In this document: positions 49,400 to 59,086 of the stretch, one piece after another
How positions within the stretch are numbered: position 1 is the first letter of the stretch
How the letters are laid out: every line of letters begins with the position of its first letter
Assembly: GCA_021798835.1 (NCBI GenBank)
Contig: JAJZBQ010000001.1
Span: 62,001 to 126,000, forward strand
Length of the DNA: 64,000 nt
Reading direction: 5' to 3'
Origin: Pseudomonadota bacterium
Lineage (GTDB): Bacteria; Pseudomonadota; Gammaproteobacteria; Burkholderiales; Ferrovaceae
The notes under the pieces: model-generated
What the model was told of the DNA's origin: nothing
What the model saw: the letters and a program-made list of their open reading frames with translations, nothing else
The model's database searches: none
Made by a program: the position numbers and the translations under genes

Positions 49400-49900
49400 A
49401 TGACCACAGTTACCCTAGGCGGACAAGCGATCCACATCAATGGACATCTTCCCCAGCCCACGCAAACTGCACCGGATTTTTCTCTGGTAGCTCAGGATCT
49501 AACGGATAAAACTCTGGCTGACTATGCAGGAAAACGCAAGATCCTGAATATCGTTCCCAGCATCGATACCCCTACCTGTGCACAGTCCACAAGAAAATTC
49601 AACGAACAGGCCTCCAAATTGGAAAATACGGTCATTCTTGTCATTTCCGCCGATCTTCCCTTTGCCATGACACGTTTCTGTGCCGCTGAAGGTCTCAAGA
49701 ATGTTGAAATTTTATCGACTTTTCGTAATCATTCGTTTCACCTCGCTTATGGAGTGGATATCAGCGATGGCATCCTGCGTGGTCTAACTGCGCGAGCAGT
49801 CGTGGTACTAGATGAACAAAATAAGGTATTACATGCTCAACTGGTTCCAGAAATCAAGGATGAACCAGACTATTTATCAGCATTGGCCAGCCTACACTAA
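49400..49900 (+). CDS. tpx: Thiol peroxidase (atypical 2-Cys peroxiredoxin)
   Basis: Reduces peroxides with electrons from thioredoxin; 166 residues. Peroxidatic Cys60 in [15 protein letters not shown] and resolving Cys94 in RFCAAEGL match E. coli Tpx (61/95). The start at 49400 has AAGGAG seven bases upstream; an ATG at 49361 is too far upstream of the family N-terminus [13 protein letters not shown]. Confidence 0.97.
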   Translation: MTTVTLGGQAIHINGHLPQPTQTAPDFSLVAQDLTDKTLADYAGKRKILNIVPSIDTPTCAQSTRKFNEQASKLENTVILVISADLPFAMTRFCAAEGLKNVEILSTFRNHSFHLAYGVDISDGILRGLTARAVVVLDEQNKVLHAQLVPEIKDEPDYLSALASLH

Positions 49901-49917
49901 GGAGGGATCATCGGTTC

Positions 49918-50850
49918 ATGCGTATACTTCTCTGCGGTTCTCTGGCTTATGACACCATCATGGTGTTTCCAGATCGTTTCAAACACCATATTCTTGCCGA
50001 ACATATTCATCAGTTAAGTGTCGCTTTCCTGGTACCAGATATGCGCCGTGAAGTGGGGGGAACCGCAGGCAATATCGCTTATAACCTGAAACTTCTCGGC
50101 GAAGATCCTATCATCATGGCTACTGTAGGTGAAGATTTTGACCCATATCGTACCCATTTAGCACACTTGGGTCTCAATCTTCAAGGTATCCGTGTCATCC
50201 CGCATAGTTACACAGCTCAAGCATTTATCACCACAGATCTGGATGATAATCAGATCACTGCTTTTCATCCAGGAGCCATGAATCACTCTCACCTTAATTC
50301 AATCGGAGAGTTGACAGGAATCCAGTTGGGAATTGTATCGCCCGATGGACGTGAGGGCATGATGAAACATGCGCGTGACTTCCATGATGCAGGCATTCCT
50401 TTTCTGCTTGATCCCGGACAAGCCATTCCACTATTCAGCGGTGTGGAATTACTAACACTCATCGATCAATCTGCTTGGTTAGCAGTCAACGACTATGAAG
50501 CACAATTGCTATCCGATAAAACCGGCTTGTCATTTGAACAATTGGCACAACGCGTCAATGGTGCCGTTGTGACATGCGGCGCAGAAGGATCGCGTCTATA
50601 CAGCCATGCAGGCATCGTAAAAATTGCAGCAGTTCCCGCTTCCGAAGTCGTGGATCCCACTGGCTGTGGAGATGCCTACCGCGCTGGATTGCTCTACGGC
50701 CTAATGCACAGTTGGGATTGGACACGCACGGGACAATTGGCATCCCTGTTGGGCTCAATCAAAATTTCGAGCCGTGGTGGCCAAAACCATACTTTTGACC
50801 GAACCCACATAAACCAGCGCCTCATGGATCTATTCGGCACTGGACTGTAA
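49918..50850 (+). CDS. PfkB-family carbohydrate/nucleoside kinase
   Basis: 310 residues, ribokinase fold. N-terminal GGTAGNIAYNLKLLG is the first PfkB signature, and VVDPTGCGDAYRAGLLYG is the second, with the catalytic Asp. NDYEAQLL marks the ATP region. The pattern is closest to adenosine kinase-type or 'carbohydrate kinase' PfkB members of betaproteobacteria, but the substrate cannot be fixed from sequence. GGAGGG sits about 13 bases before the ATG. Confidence 0.9.
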   Translation: MRILLCGSLAYDTIMVFPDRFKHHILAEHIHQLSVAFLVPDMRREVGGTAGNIAYNLKLLGEDPIIMATVGEDFDPYRTHLAHLGLNLQGIRVIPHSYTAQAFITTDLDDNQITAFHPGAMNHSHLNSIGELTGIQLGIVSPDGREGMMKHARDFHDAGIPFLLDPGQAIPLFSGVELLTLIDQSAWLAVNDYEAQLLSDKTGLSFEQLAQRVNGAVVTCGAEGSRLYSHAGIVKIAAVPASEVVDPTGCGDAYRAGLLYGLMHSWDWTRTGQLASLLGSIKISSRGGQNHTFDRTHINQRLMDLFGTGL

Positions 50851-50858
50851 CCGTTATC

Positions 50859-51608
50859 ATGAGTCTGCTGTTTCGCTCGCTCGGACTGACATTTCTCATT
50901 CTGCGTGGCTGTTTCACTCTGGGGTTACTGTGGCCAAACTACAGCCCATCTCAACGCCAAGCCAGCCTTCAACGTTGGTCGTCAGACCTATTGCGCCACC
51001 TAAGATTGACAGTCAATCTACGCGGACAGTGGCCCTGCAACACCGATGCCCATCTATTAACATCCAACCATGTTTCCTGGACAGATATTTTCATCATCCA
51101 GTCACGTTACCCTGTGCGCTTCATATCCAAGTCAGAAGTGCGCCATTGGCCCATATTTGGCTGGCTAGCCACCCATACGGGCACCTTATTTCTGGACCGT
51201 CATTCACGCCGTCAAACCCTAACCATCGGACAAGAAATGATTTCCATTCTAAATCAAGGCGAATCGATCGGCCTGTTTCCCGAATCCACCACCAGTGCCG
51301 GACAGGACGTCTTGCCTTTTAAAACATCGTTGCTACAAGCCCCTCTCGATTGTCAAGCAACACTACTACCAGTTGCTTTGCGCTACCATCCACCCTACGA
51401 GAAAGCCGAATCTGCTTATCCATTTATCGGAGAAATGAGTTTTCTGACATCACTCAAACGCATCTTGCTCAGCCCCCCGAGCCAAGTAACGCTAACCGTG
51501 GGTAAACCCTGTCCCGCTCATCATTTGGGAAACGATAGGCGCATCCTTGCCCAACGATTGCATGCCATAACACGTGAACTTCTATCCTCCACCGAATCAA
51601 CGCCGTGA
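50859..51608 (+). CDS. Lysophospholipid acyltransferase (PlsC family)
   Basis: 249 residues. N-terminal membrane segment (about residues 6-25). The catalytic H-x4-D motif is NHVSWTD, and FPESTTSAG is the acceptor-binding motif. Transfers an acyl chain to a lysolipid such as 1-acylglycerol-3-phosphate, or to an ornithine lipid (OlsA-like). Eight bases after the PfkB gene. Overlaps apaH by 12 bp at the 3' end. Confidence 0.9.
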   Translation: MSLLFRSLGLTFLILRGCFTLGLLWPNYSPSQRQASLQRWSSDLLRHLRLTVNLRGQWPCNTDAHLLTSNHVSWTDIFIIQSRYPVRFISKSEVRHWPIFGWLATHTGTLFLDRHSRRQTLTIGQEMISILNQGESIGLFPESTTSAGQDVLPFKTSLLQAPLDCQATLLPVALRYHPPYEKAESAYPFIGEMSFLTSLKRILLSPPSQVTLTVGKPCPAHHLGNDRRILAQRLHAITRELLSSTESTP

Positions 51609-52406
51609 CGGCATGCCTTCCACTTGAAAGAGCACCCGATCCTCCAATCGTAAAGCCGTCAATGGTCCGCCCCATAAACAGCCACTATCGAGCCCCTGAA
51701 TATCTCCGCCCTGATGCAATCCCAAAGCTGACCAGTGGCCGCAAACCAAAAATTCTCCGGCGCTTCGTCGTTGGGGAACTGCGAACCAAGGCATGAACCC
51801 ATCTGGAATATTCCGCAAAGAACCTTTGTAGCCAAATTCCATGGCTCCATCAGCAGAACAGATGCGTAACCGCGTCATCCCATTGATGATGGTTCTCCAG
51901 CGCGCAATCCCGCTCAAAGAATTTTCCCAATGAGAAGGAATGTTCCCGTACATCACTGGCAAAAAATCATGGTAAAGATCGCTGCGAAATAATGCAGAGA
52001 CCTCCCCTGCCAGTTGGCCCGCCTGACTCACTGTCCATTGAGGCAATAGTCCTGCATGAACCATCGTCACTCCTTGTTCCTGATGCAGTAACGGCCAGCC
52101 ACGAACCCATTCCAGCAGTTCCTTTCGATCTGCCGATTCAAGGATGGGTGACAGTGTATCACCTGGCCGAGAATGAGTAGCTCCTGCAGCCACACACAAC
52201 AGATGGAGATCGTGATTACCCAGAACCACCGTGGCACGCTCACCCAATGAACGTACCAAGCACAGCGTCTCCAAGGAGTGAGGGCCTCGATTCACCACAT
52301 CCCCAACAAACCACAAACGATCCTGACGTTTCAGTGGCAAATGCCGTAACAATCGCTCCAATGGTTCAAGACAACCCTGCAAATCACCGATAACATAAAC
52401 ACTCAC
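51597..52406 (-). CDS. apaH: Diadenosine tetraphosphatase (symmetrical)
   Basis: Hydrolyses Ap4A to two ADP; also decaps NpnN-RNA. 269 residues (280 in E. coli). GDLQGC, GDVVNRGPHS and GNHDLH are the metallophosphatase motifs, with VMVHAGLLP-type second half (TMVHAGLLPQW). Starts at GTG, overlapping the stop of the small lipoprotein gene. Confidence 0.96.
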   Translation of the reverse strand: MSVYVIGDLQGCLEPLERLLRHLPLKRQDRLWFVGDVVNRGPHSLETLCLVRSLGERATVVLGNHDLHLLCVAAGATHSRPGDTLSPILESADRKELLEWVRGWPLLHQEQGVTMVHAGLLPQWTVSQAGQLAGEVSALFRSDLYHDFLPVMYGNIPSHWENSLSGIARWRTIINGMTRLRICSADGAMEFGYKGSLRNIPDGFMPWFAVPQRRSAGEFLVCGHWSALGLHQGGDIQGLDSGCLWGGPLTALRLEDRVLFQVEGMPSRR

Positions 52407-52615
52407 TGAGAGGAATTCCCCTGACTCGCCGCATGAGACATTTCTGTCCCACCCGCAGTGTCTGTCGATAAAGAGGAAGGTGCCATGGTCACTTCGCCCA
52501 CAGGTTTAATACGCGTCTCTACCTCGGAAGAAGAGGTCGCCACGTTATTATGCGGCTGACCGCATCCCATCAAAAGAAACACGCCCATTGCCATCAACCA
52601 GACCGAGGTTTTCAT
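52403..52615 (-). CDS. Small lipoprotein of unknown function
   Basis: 70 residues starting at MKTSVWLMAMGVFLLMGC; GGAG five bases before the ATG decides the start over the longer frame from 52684. LMGC is a lipobox, so the mature lipoprotein begins at Cys18. The remaining 53 residues are Ser/Thr-rich. TRIKPVGEVTMA resembles the linker of cytochrome c5-type proteins (RIKPVG-V), but no CxxCH haem site follows. It is coupled to apaH through a GTGA overlap. Confidence 0.75.
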   Translation of the reverse strand: MKTSVWLMAMGVFLLMGCGQPHNNVATSSSEVETRIKPVGEVTMAPSSLSTDTAGGTEMSHAASQGNSSQ

Positions 52616-52718
52616 ATGGTCTCCACACATACGTTTGACACCACTCACATTCTCCACTCCGCACGCGCCATGATTTGCTATCATGAAATCATATCAAACT
52701 CTACTGATTAGGTTCAGC

Positions 52719-54065
52719 ATGCGCTTCCTCTGCGTCATTCTACTCCTCATTAGCATTACCAGTTGTTCAAAAACCACAGAAAACAGTCATACCTTGCTGT
52801 CGGCCAATGCCTTCGACCAACTCTCCAAGGCCCCCGTCAATCCACCCCCTAATGGTTTTGATAGTCTGGTGGTATTCGGAGACAGCCTTTCAGATATGGG
52901 AACCTACACAGTTCTAGCTCTGCAAACCTACGGCCTTGGAACCCGGTTCAACGTACCATTTCACCATCTTCCTTACCCTGATGGCGGTCAATTTACCGTC
53001 AACAGTTCTCAGTCTCGAATTTGGGTCAGCGACATGGCTGAAAAACTCCATCTCACTCTAAACCCAAATGTCGTAACTTATGGCACCGGAAGCACAGCCA
53101 CCTACCTCATGCCTTCCGGGGGGTTTACCCATCAACCTTCGATATGTCTTTTTGGTTCATCCAGCCGCACGCAACCTGCCAGTTGTTTGGACTTTGCCCA
53201 AGGAGGAGCACTGGTCAACCAATCTGATGGAATCGATCATGAATCGGGTGCTATGACGTTGCCCGCGTCCAGACAGGTAAGCCATTACCTAGCAGAGTTC
53301 AAGCAGTTCAATAACCATCAATTGATCGTCATCTTTATTGGTAGCAACGATATACTGCTCGCTTTCAAGGGGTTCCTACAAGAAATGACCGAGTCGGTCC
53401 AACAGCAAGTATCCCAGACCCTGAAGCAGGACCCCGACAGCGGTCTTATCCATGAACAGACTGCCGCCACTCTGGCCATGGCACGAGCCTATCCCACTGC
53501 CTTGGCACATGCCTTCGGCAAAGTAGATCTGGCTGCCGACGATCTGGCACGACTGGCCTCACGCATCGTACATCACCAAGGACGATATATACTGGTCTAC
53601 ACAATTCCAGACATTGCCCAAACCCCCTTTGGACGCGGGCTGCCCTACACGCTAAAAAACTATCCCGGCGATATTCCCGACGGTTACCAATGCCATATTG
53701 ATCAAACCGACTCTCCCTGCCATATACTTTCTCAGTTGGTCAACCGCTTCAACCACAAACTGTTACGCTATCTACAGAAGGCGCCAGTAAAAATAGTAGA
53801 TAGTCATGCACTTTTTCATACCATCCTAGATAATCCATTGTCCTTTGGATTCACAGAAACACACCAGCCATGGTGCTCCCCCAACATCCCCAGTTCACTC
53901 CTTTGTAACCTCAATACGCCCAACACACGTGCGGGAGCCAACACAGATAATCTATCGACTTGGCTATTTGCCGATCAAATTCACCCTACCCCAGCGGGAC
54001 ATGAGGCCTTAACTCGTTATTCCTTACAGTCACTTCAAGACTTTCACTGGATCACTGCACCATAA
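52719..54065 (+). CDS. SGNH/GDSL-family hydrolase, predicted lipoprotein
   Basis: 448 residues. MRFLCVILLLISITSC is a lipoprotein signal with Cys16 as the modified residue. Block I GDSLSD (54-59) has nucleophile Ser56, block III GSND follows, and ADQIHPTPAGH near the C-terminus contains the catalytic Asp-His pair. Likely an outer-membrane or periplasmic esterase/lipase; the acyl substrate is unknown. An upstream ATG at 52683 would bury the signal deeper. An MFS transporter gene follows 70 bp later. Confidence 0.9.
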   Translation: MRFLCVILLLISITSCSKTTENSHTLLSANAFDQLSKAPVNPPPNGFDSLVVFGDSLSDMGTYTVLALQTYGLGTRFNVPFHHLPYPDGGQFTVNSSQSRIWVSDMAEKLHLTLNPNVVTYGTGSTATYLMPSGGFTHQPSICLFGSSSRTQPASCLDFAQGGALVNQSDGIDHESGAMTLPASRQVSHYLAEFKQFNNHQLIVIFIGSNDILLAFKGFLQEMTESVQQQVSQTLKQDPDSGLIHEQTAATLAMARAYPTALAHAFGKVDLAADDLARLASRIVHHQGRYILVYTIPDIAQTPFGRGLPYTLKNYPGDIPDGYQCHIDQTDSPCHILSQLVNRFNHKLLRYLQKAPVKIVDSHALFHTILDNPLSFGFTETHQPWCSPNIPSSLLCNLNTPNTRAGANTDNLSTWLFADQIHPTPAGHEALTRYSLQSLQDFHWITAP

Positions 54066-54135
54066 CCACTGCTACACCAAAGGTATCCTTCTGTCTCACA
54101 CTCTTTCTCATCAAATCTGTCACTCCCGTGCAGTA

Positions 54136-55320
54136 TTGCTGCTATCGCTGGCCGCCTTTTCCAGCGCAGCTTCCGTTCGCCTGTGCGACCCCATGATCCC
54201 GGCACTGATGGATCGGTTCAACTCCACAGCCAACCAAACAGTCGCTGTCATTTCATACTTCTCAGTCGCCTACGGTATTATGCAACTCTTCTTTGGTCCT
54301 TTGAGTGAACGTATCGGAAAATACCGCCTCATCGCTTGGACCACTCTGGCTTGTGCACTGGGTAGTTTTTGCGCTTTCCTATCCTCCAATCTGCACCAAC
54401 TCATTCTAGCTCGTCTACTCAGCGGCGCAACCGCTGCTGGAATCATTCCACTATCTATGGCTTGGATAGGCGACACCACACCTTATGAGCAAAGACAGGC
54501 AACATTGGCTCGTTTTCTGGGTGGCCAAATTATTGGGATTGTAGGTGGCCAATTCATCGGAGGAGCAATCACCGATCTTATCGACTATCACTGGACCTTC
54601 GGTTTTATGACGGTAATTTATCTGGTTATTGGTGCACTGGTTCTACGCGAAGTCTATAACAACCCACTGATTCGTCAGTCATATAAATCTTCTACCACAT
54701 CACTTTCGCTGCTAGTCCAGTGGCAAAAAATTCTGGGGATAACATGGGCGCGACGTATCCTGATCACGGTATTCATAGAGGGTGCCTTGGTTTTTGGGCC
54801 TCTGTCTTTGGTTCCCACCTTTTTACATCGCCAAGGCCATTTATCACTGACAAAAGCAGGACTAATCATGGCCACCTTTGGGGTGGGTGGATTTGGGTAC
54901 ACCCTACTGGCGCGACGATTTGTAACTCGGTTCGGGGAGTCCGGTTTATCCCGTCTAGGCAGTTTAGCACTCGGTTGCGCTTGGCTGATACTAACGCTGA
55001 CATCTCAATGGGGTTGGGCTATTGTTGCAGGGACCATGATTGGATTCGGATATTACCTGCTTCACAATACCCTTCAGACCCACGCCACTCAAATGGCACC
55101 AAACCTTAGAGGAACGGCAGTATCCCTGTTCGCTTCTCTGTTTTTTTTGGGTCAGTCCTTAGGGGTCGTACTGTCCACCACCCTTTATACGCTAACATCT
55201 TCCACTACCCTGTTCATGATACCAACCTTGCTACTGCCACTGCTCGGCCAAAATTTGGCTCACGCCATACACCACCGTCACCCAGTGACAGAGCCAACCC
55301 GCCATACAAATGGTCAATGA
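54136..55320 (+). CDS. Major facilitator superfamily transporter (Bcr/CflA-like)
   Basis: 394 residues, about twelve membrane helices. The loop GPLSERIGKYR between helices 2 and 3 and LSGATAAGIIPLSMAWIGD are the MFS signatures. The start is uncertain: TTG 54136 is used, but the frame is open further upstream without ATG or GTG, and helix 1 (LLLSLAAFSSAASVR) appears to begin right at the chosen start. Likely a drug/proton antiporter or metabolite exporter. Overlaps the next, convergent gene by 7 bp. Confidence 0.85.
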   Translation: MLLSLAAFSSAASVRLCDPMIPALMDRFNSTANQTVAVISYFSVAYGIMQLFFGPLSERIGKYRLIAWTTLACALGSFCAFLSSNLHQLILARLLSGATAAGIIPLSMAWIGDTTPYEQRQATLARFLGGQIIGIVGGQFIGGAITDLIDYHWTFGFMTVIYLVIGALVLREVYNNPLIRQSYKSSTTSLSLLVQWQKILGITWARRILITVFIEGALVFGPLSLVPTFLHRQGHLSLTKAGLIMATFGVGGFGYTLLARRFVTRFGESGLSRLGSLALGCAWLILTLTSQWGWAIVAGTMIGFGYYLLHNTLQTHATQMAPNLRGTAVSLFASLFFLGQSLGVVLSTTLYTLTSSTTLFMIPTLLLPLLGQNLAHAIHHRHPVTEPTRHTNGQ

Positions 55321-56234
55321 GATGATTTGACTCGTCTGGCTTCATCCTCATACAACTTAGCCAAAATCGTAGAATCGTCTTCTCCATGCCCCTTATCCAG
55401 CGCCCACTCAAAAGCACTACGCGCCGCCCGATGCAAGGGACATGGAACTCCATGTCGCTCGAACTGATCAATTTCATACGACAAATCCTTGATCATCTGG
55501 CTGACTTTGACACGAACCGTATAATCTCCATCAATCATGAATCTGGCTTCACGAAGTCCACGTGCCGCAAAAGGTGCCGTGGTTGCTTTGATCGCCAAAC
55601 GACGCTCTACATCCATATCACCGGCTTTCATCAGTGCCACCATTTCTGCTGCGGCGACATATTCGATACCCAACTTGCCGTTGATCATCAATTTTTCAGA
55701 AATCCCATCTAAAGGACCTCCGGCATGATTGATTTTGCTACCCATTGCCAATAACAATGGTTGAATCCGTGGCATAGCAACTTCAGAAGCACCCACAGTA
55801 AAAATCAAAGTCCGATTATCAGCTTCTGGAAGAGACCCAGACATGGGAGCAGATACAAACTCAATACCTCGCGCCAAACATGCCTCTGCCAATTTTTGCT
55901 CATGCCCCAACGTCAACGTTGCACATTCCAAGGCCACTGAACCCTGTTTCATGCCATGGAGTGCACCCGTAACAGGATTGAGCCAAACATCCGCAGATGC
56001 TGCATCATCCCACACCATCGTGATAACAAATTCTGCCTGTCCGGCAGCTTCGGCAGGGGTCGATGCCTGTTTAGCCCCCATCAAGACCAAAGGTTCACAG
56101 GCTTTTGGATCAATATTCCACACCGTCACCGAATATCCAGCACCCAGCAATGACTTCGCCATACGCGAACCCATGGCGCCCATACCCAGAACGGCGACAA
56201 CGTGAGAAGAATGGTTACTTGAACTACTATTCAC
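55314..56234 (-). CDS. NAD(P)-dependent beta-hydroxyacid dehydrogenase (3-hydroxyisobutyrate dehydrogenase-like)
   Basis: 306 residues. The dinucleotide loop VLGMGAMGSRMAKSL, substrate-binding APMSGSLPEADN and catalytic Lys in SEKLMINGKLG place it in the beta-HAD family. Members include 3-hydroxyisobutyrate, tartronate semialdehyde and succinic semialdehyde reductases, and imine reductases; the substrate is not clear. Divergent from the phospholipase gene. Confidence 0.9.
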   Translation of the reverse strand: MNSSSSNHSSHVVAVLGMGAMGSRMAKSLLGAGYSVTVWNIDPKACEPLVLMGAKQASTPAEAAGQAEFVITMVWDDAASADVWLNPVTGALHGMKQGSVALECATLTLGHEQKLAEACLARGIEFVSAPMSGSLPEADNRTLIFTVGASEVAMPRIQPLLLAMGSKINHAGGPLDGISEKLMINGKLGIEYVAAAEMVALMKAGDMDVERRLAIKATTAPFAARGLREARFMIDGDYTVRVKVSQMIKDLSYEIDQFERHGVPCPLHRAARSAFEWALDKGHGEDDSTILAKLYEDEARRVKSSH

Positions 56235-56254
56235 AGGAGAATCCTTTATCCGAG

Positions 56255-56301
56255 TTAAAATCAGAGAAAAGCCAAGAACCTTTCTGAAAATTAAAATCAG
56301 A
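56255..56301. repeat. Direct repeat in the divergent promoter region
   Basis: TTAAAATCAGA occurs at 56255-56265 and again at 56291-56301, 36 bp apart. The segments following each copy share AGAACC and CTGAA. Located between the dehydrogenase and the phospholipase gene, so possibly two regulator sites. Confidence 0.5.
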
Positions 56302-56321
56302 ACCTGACTGAAGTGTTAGAG

Positions 56322-57986
56322 ATGAACAAAGTTTACACCAAAATCCCCCCGTTCTCCAATATTGACAGACATCTCTTTCGCTGCATGCTGGCCGTTCCCT
56401 TTCTGTTTCTCTCTCCCTATGCACAAGCAGAGAACACAGAAAAATATGCATACGAAGACCCACACTCACCATCCATTCAGACCGGGGCCAATACACCGAT
56501 ACAGCATCTGGTCATTCTTTACGATGAAAACGTCTCGTTTGATCACTACTTTGGCACCTATCCCTATGCAGCCAACCCCTCAGATTCGCCACCCTTTACC
56601 CCTCTAGCCAATACCCCTGCTGTCAACGGTTTCTTCTCGGCCACCATGAATTCTTCCCTATCACCTTTTCGCCTAGATCGTCGGCAAGCCGCCACTGCAG
56701 ATCAATCACACCATTACCGTCACGAACAAGCCGCCTTTAACCATGGCTTGATGGATCGTTTTGTCGAAAACACAGGACACGGTTACCCAAACTCGCTCGG
56801 AGAACTCGCCACACCCCGCACCGTCATGGGTTTTTTTGATGGCAATACTGTCACCGCACTATGGAATTATGCACAACATTTTACTCTTGACGATGCCACC
56901 TTTACCGACACCTTTGGCCCTTCTACACCCGGAGTACTAGAATTAATCTCCGGTCAAACGCACGGCCTCATCCCGTTGAGCAGGGCCCAGGTTTCAGATG
57001 CACTGTTACCGGATGGTCGAGGTGATTACACGCTGACAGGTGATTTGGCCCCTGCCAGTGATGTCTGTAACCCTGATAATGCCCCACGAGTTCGCATGAA
57101 AGGACGCAATATCGGGGATTTAATGAATGATCATCACCTATCTTGGGGTAACTTCATGGGTGGTTTCGATCTTACTCGCCACAATCCCAACGGTTCCACA
57201 GGCTGTCTCCGGAAAAACCTCTCAGCATGGGGAACAATGGTGCGCGACTACCTTCCCCATCATAACGGCTTCCAATATTACCCATCCACTGCCAACCCAA
57301 CCCATACCCGACCTGACTCTGTGGCCACCATTGGGCATTCTTGGTTACCCGATGGTAAAACACCGGAACCCGCAAATCACCAATATGATCTCGAAGATTT
57401 TTTCCGTGCTGTATCGGCTGGTAATTTTCCTGCCGTCAGTATATTGAAGGCCGCCGCCTATCAGGATGGGCATGCGGGTTACTCGGACCCTTTATCCGAG
57501 CAACACTTCATCGTCAGAGTCATGAATTTTTTGCAGCAGCGCCCCGAATGGGCTTCGACGGCTGTCATCATCACCTACGATGATTCTGATGGTTGGTTTG
57601 ATCATGTCTTTCCTCATATCCTACATACCTCGTCAGACCCCGTGGTAGATGTCCTGACCAAACCAGGTCAATGCGGAGAAGGCCCACTGCCCATGGGATA
57701 TGATAATCGCCCCGTCAACGGCCGATGTGGCCCCGGACCCCGTATTCCCTTGCTGGTCATATCACCCTGGGTACGAACCAATTATGTGGATCATACCCTG
57801 CTCACCCAAACGTCAATCCTACGCTTCATCGAAGATAATTGGCTTGGCAAAGAACGTCTTGGTCACGGATCCTTCGATGCTGCTGCCCCCCCCCTCAACA
57901 GCGTATTTGACTTCAGCCGAACAACCCCCTCTCCCCCACTGCTTCTCGACGAAGAATGGGGCACGCCCGTAGATAAACTTCCATGA
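56322..57986 (+). CDS. Phospholipase C / acid phosphatase family exported phosphoesterase
   Basis: 554 residues. A signal peptide with a long basic n-region ends at PYAQA (about residue 36 from MNKVYTKI). The motif ENVSFDHYFGTYP near the start of the mature part, GHGYPNSLGE, and ITYDDSDGWFDHV with metal ligands belong to the bacterial phosphoesterase family that holds phospholipase C and AcpA acid phosphatase. It would release phosphate from lipids or nucleotides outside the cell. ATG 56322 is preferred over a GTG at 56313. Its stop overlaps the GT9 start (ATGA). Confidence 0.9.
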   Translation: MNKVYTKIPPFSNIDRHLFRCMLAVPFLFLSPYAQAENTEKYAYEDPHSPSIQTGANTPIQHLVILYDENVSFDHYFGTYPYAANPSDSPPFTPLANTPAVNGFFSATMNSSLSPFRLDRRQAATADQSHHYRHEQAAFNHGLMDRFVENTGHGYPNSLGELATPRTVMGFFDGNTVTALWNYAQHFTLDDATFTDTFGPSTPGVLELISGQTHGLIPLSRAQVSDALLPDGRGDYTLTGDLAPASDVCNPDNAPRVRMKGRNIGDLMNDHHLSWGNFMGGFDLTRHNPNGSTGCLRKNLSAWGTMVRDYLPHHNGFQYYPSTANPTHTRPDSVATIGHSWLPDGKTPEPANHQYDLEDFFRAVSAGNFPAVSILKAAAYQDGHAGYSDPLSEQHFIVRVMNFLQQRPEWASTAVIITYDDSDGWFDHVFPHILHTSSDPVVDVLTKPGQCGEGPLPMGYDNRPVNGRCGPGPRIPLLVISPWVRTNYVDHTLLTQTSILRFIEDNWLGKERLGHGSFDAAAPPLNSVFDFSRTTPSPPLLLDEEWGTPVDKLP

Positions 57987-59086
57987 CCTCACCACCCATC
58001 TGTCACCCCAGTTTTCTGGTTATCAGTACCCTACGCCTCGGCGATGCCTTGCTGACCACTCCTCTGATTCATTCGCTGCGTATCAACTATCCACATAGTC
58101 GCCTTGACGTGCTGGTACTAAAGGGAGTCAAGGGTATATTTGAAGGAAATCCAGACATTGATCACATCATCGAGGTACCCCATCGGGCTTCCATGGCCCA
58201 ACGATGGAAAGAGTGGAAACAACTCTGGCACTGTTACACCTATGCGTTGAGTCCGGTATCCTCGGATCGCGCACGTTGGTATGCTTTTATTGCTGCTACT
58301 ATCCGTATCGGATTTGTCAACCCACATACAACATGGCTATCACGTCGTTTACTGTCTTTCGCTCTTCCGTTTGAAGATAGCGACACACACACCATCCTCC
58401 ACAATCTGCGACTGCTGGAACCACTCGGTGCCATTAAGCACGTTCGTGTCATTCCCCCAACAGCCCAATGGATTCTCCCGGAAACCTTGCAATCAAACCT
58501 GATCGTGATACACCCGTTCCCAAAATTTTCTTACAAATCCTGGCCGATGAACCAATGGATAAACCTGATCCACGAAATAAAGAAGCAACACCCATGCGTA
58601 ATCGCATTAACCGGTGGAAATAGCCCAGATGAGTTGGCTTTTGTAACCGCCGTTGCTGACCAGACCCATTCAATCAATCTGTCTGGTCAACTGTCACTGG
58701 CACAAACCACCGACCTTATCCGACATGCATGCCTATTCATCGGCCCAGATACCGGAGTGACTCATCTCGCAGCCGCCACCGGAACCCCCACCATAGCACT
58801 CTTTGGACCTACCAACCCGGTTACTTGGGGTCCATGGCCAGAAAATCACAACCAACCAACCAATCCCTGGATAAAATCGGGGACTCAACACCTCGGCAAC
58901 GTCACGCTCGTCCAAGGACCGGGTCCCTGCGTTCCCTGCCAGTCTGAAGGATGCGCCAAAAACATCACGAGCCGCAGTCAATGCCTGGACGATATCACGG
59001 TTTCCACCCTTCTATCACTCATCCCCTCCCCACCCTGTTCCCCCGTTCATCCCAACCCACCACCGCTTGCAGTTCATCAAAATTAG
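57983..59086 (+). CDS. Glycosyltransferase family 9 (heptosyltransferase-like)
   Basis: 367 residues. N-terminal LVISTLRLGDALLTTPLIHSLR and C-terminal GPDTGVTHLAAATGTPTIALFGPTNPVTWGPW are GT9 signatures. Transfers heptose or a related sugar in LPS core assembly at the inner face of the membrane. Coupled to the phospholipase-type gene. The last 68 bp are antisense to the GH130-like gene. WaaC/WaaF/WaaQ assignment is not possible. Confidence 0.92.
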   Translation: MTSPPICHPSFLVISTLRLGDALLTTPLIHSLRINYPHSRLDVLVLKGVKGIFEGNPDIDHIIEVPHRASMAQRWKEWKQLWHCYTYALSPVSSDRARWYAFIAATIRIGFVNPHTTWLSRRLLSFALPFEDSDTHTILHNLRLLEPLGAIKHVRVIPPTAQWILPETLQSNLIVIHPFPKFSYKSWPMNQWINLIHEIKKQHPCVIALTGGNSPDELAFVTAVADQTHSINLSGQLSLAQTTDLIRHACLFIGPDTGVTHLAAATGTPTIALFGPTNPVTWGPWPENHNQPTNPWIKSGTQHLGNVTLVQGPGPCVPCQSEGCAKNITSRSQCLDDITVSTLLSLIPSPPCSPVHPNPPPLAVHQN

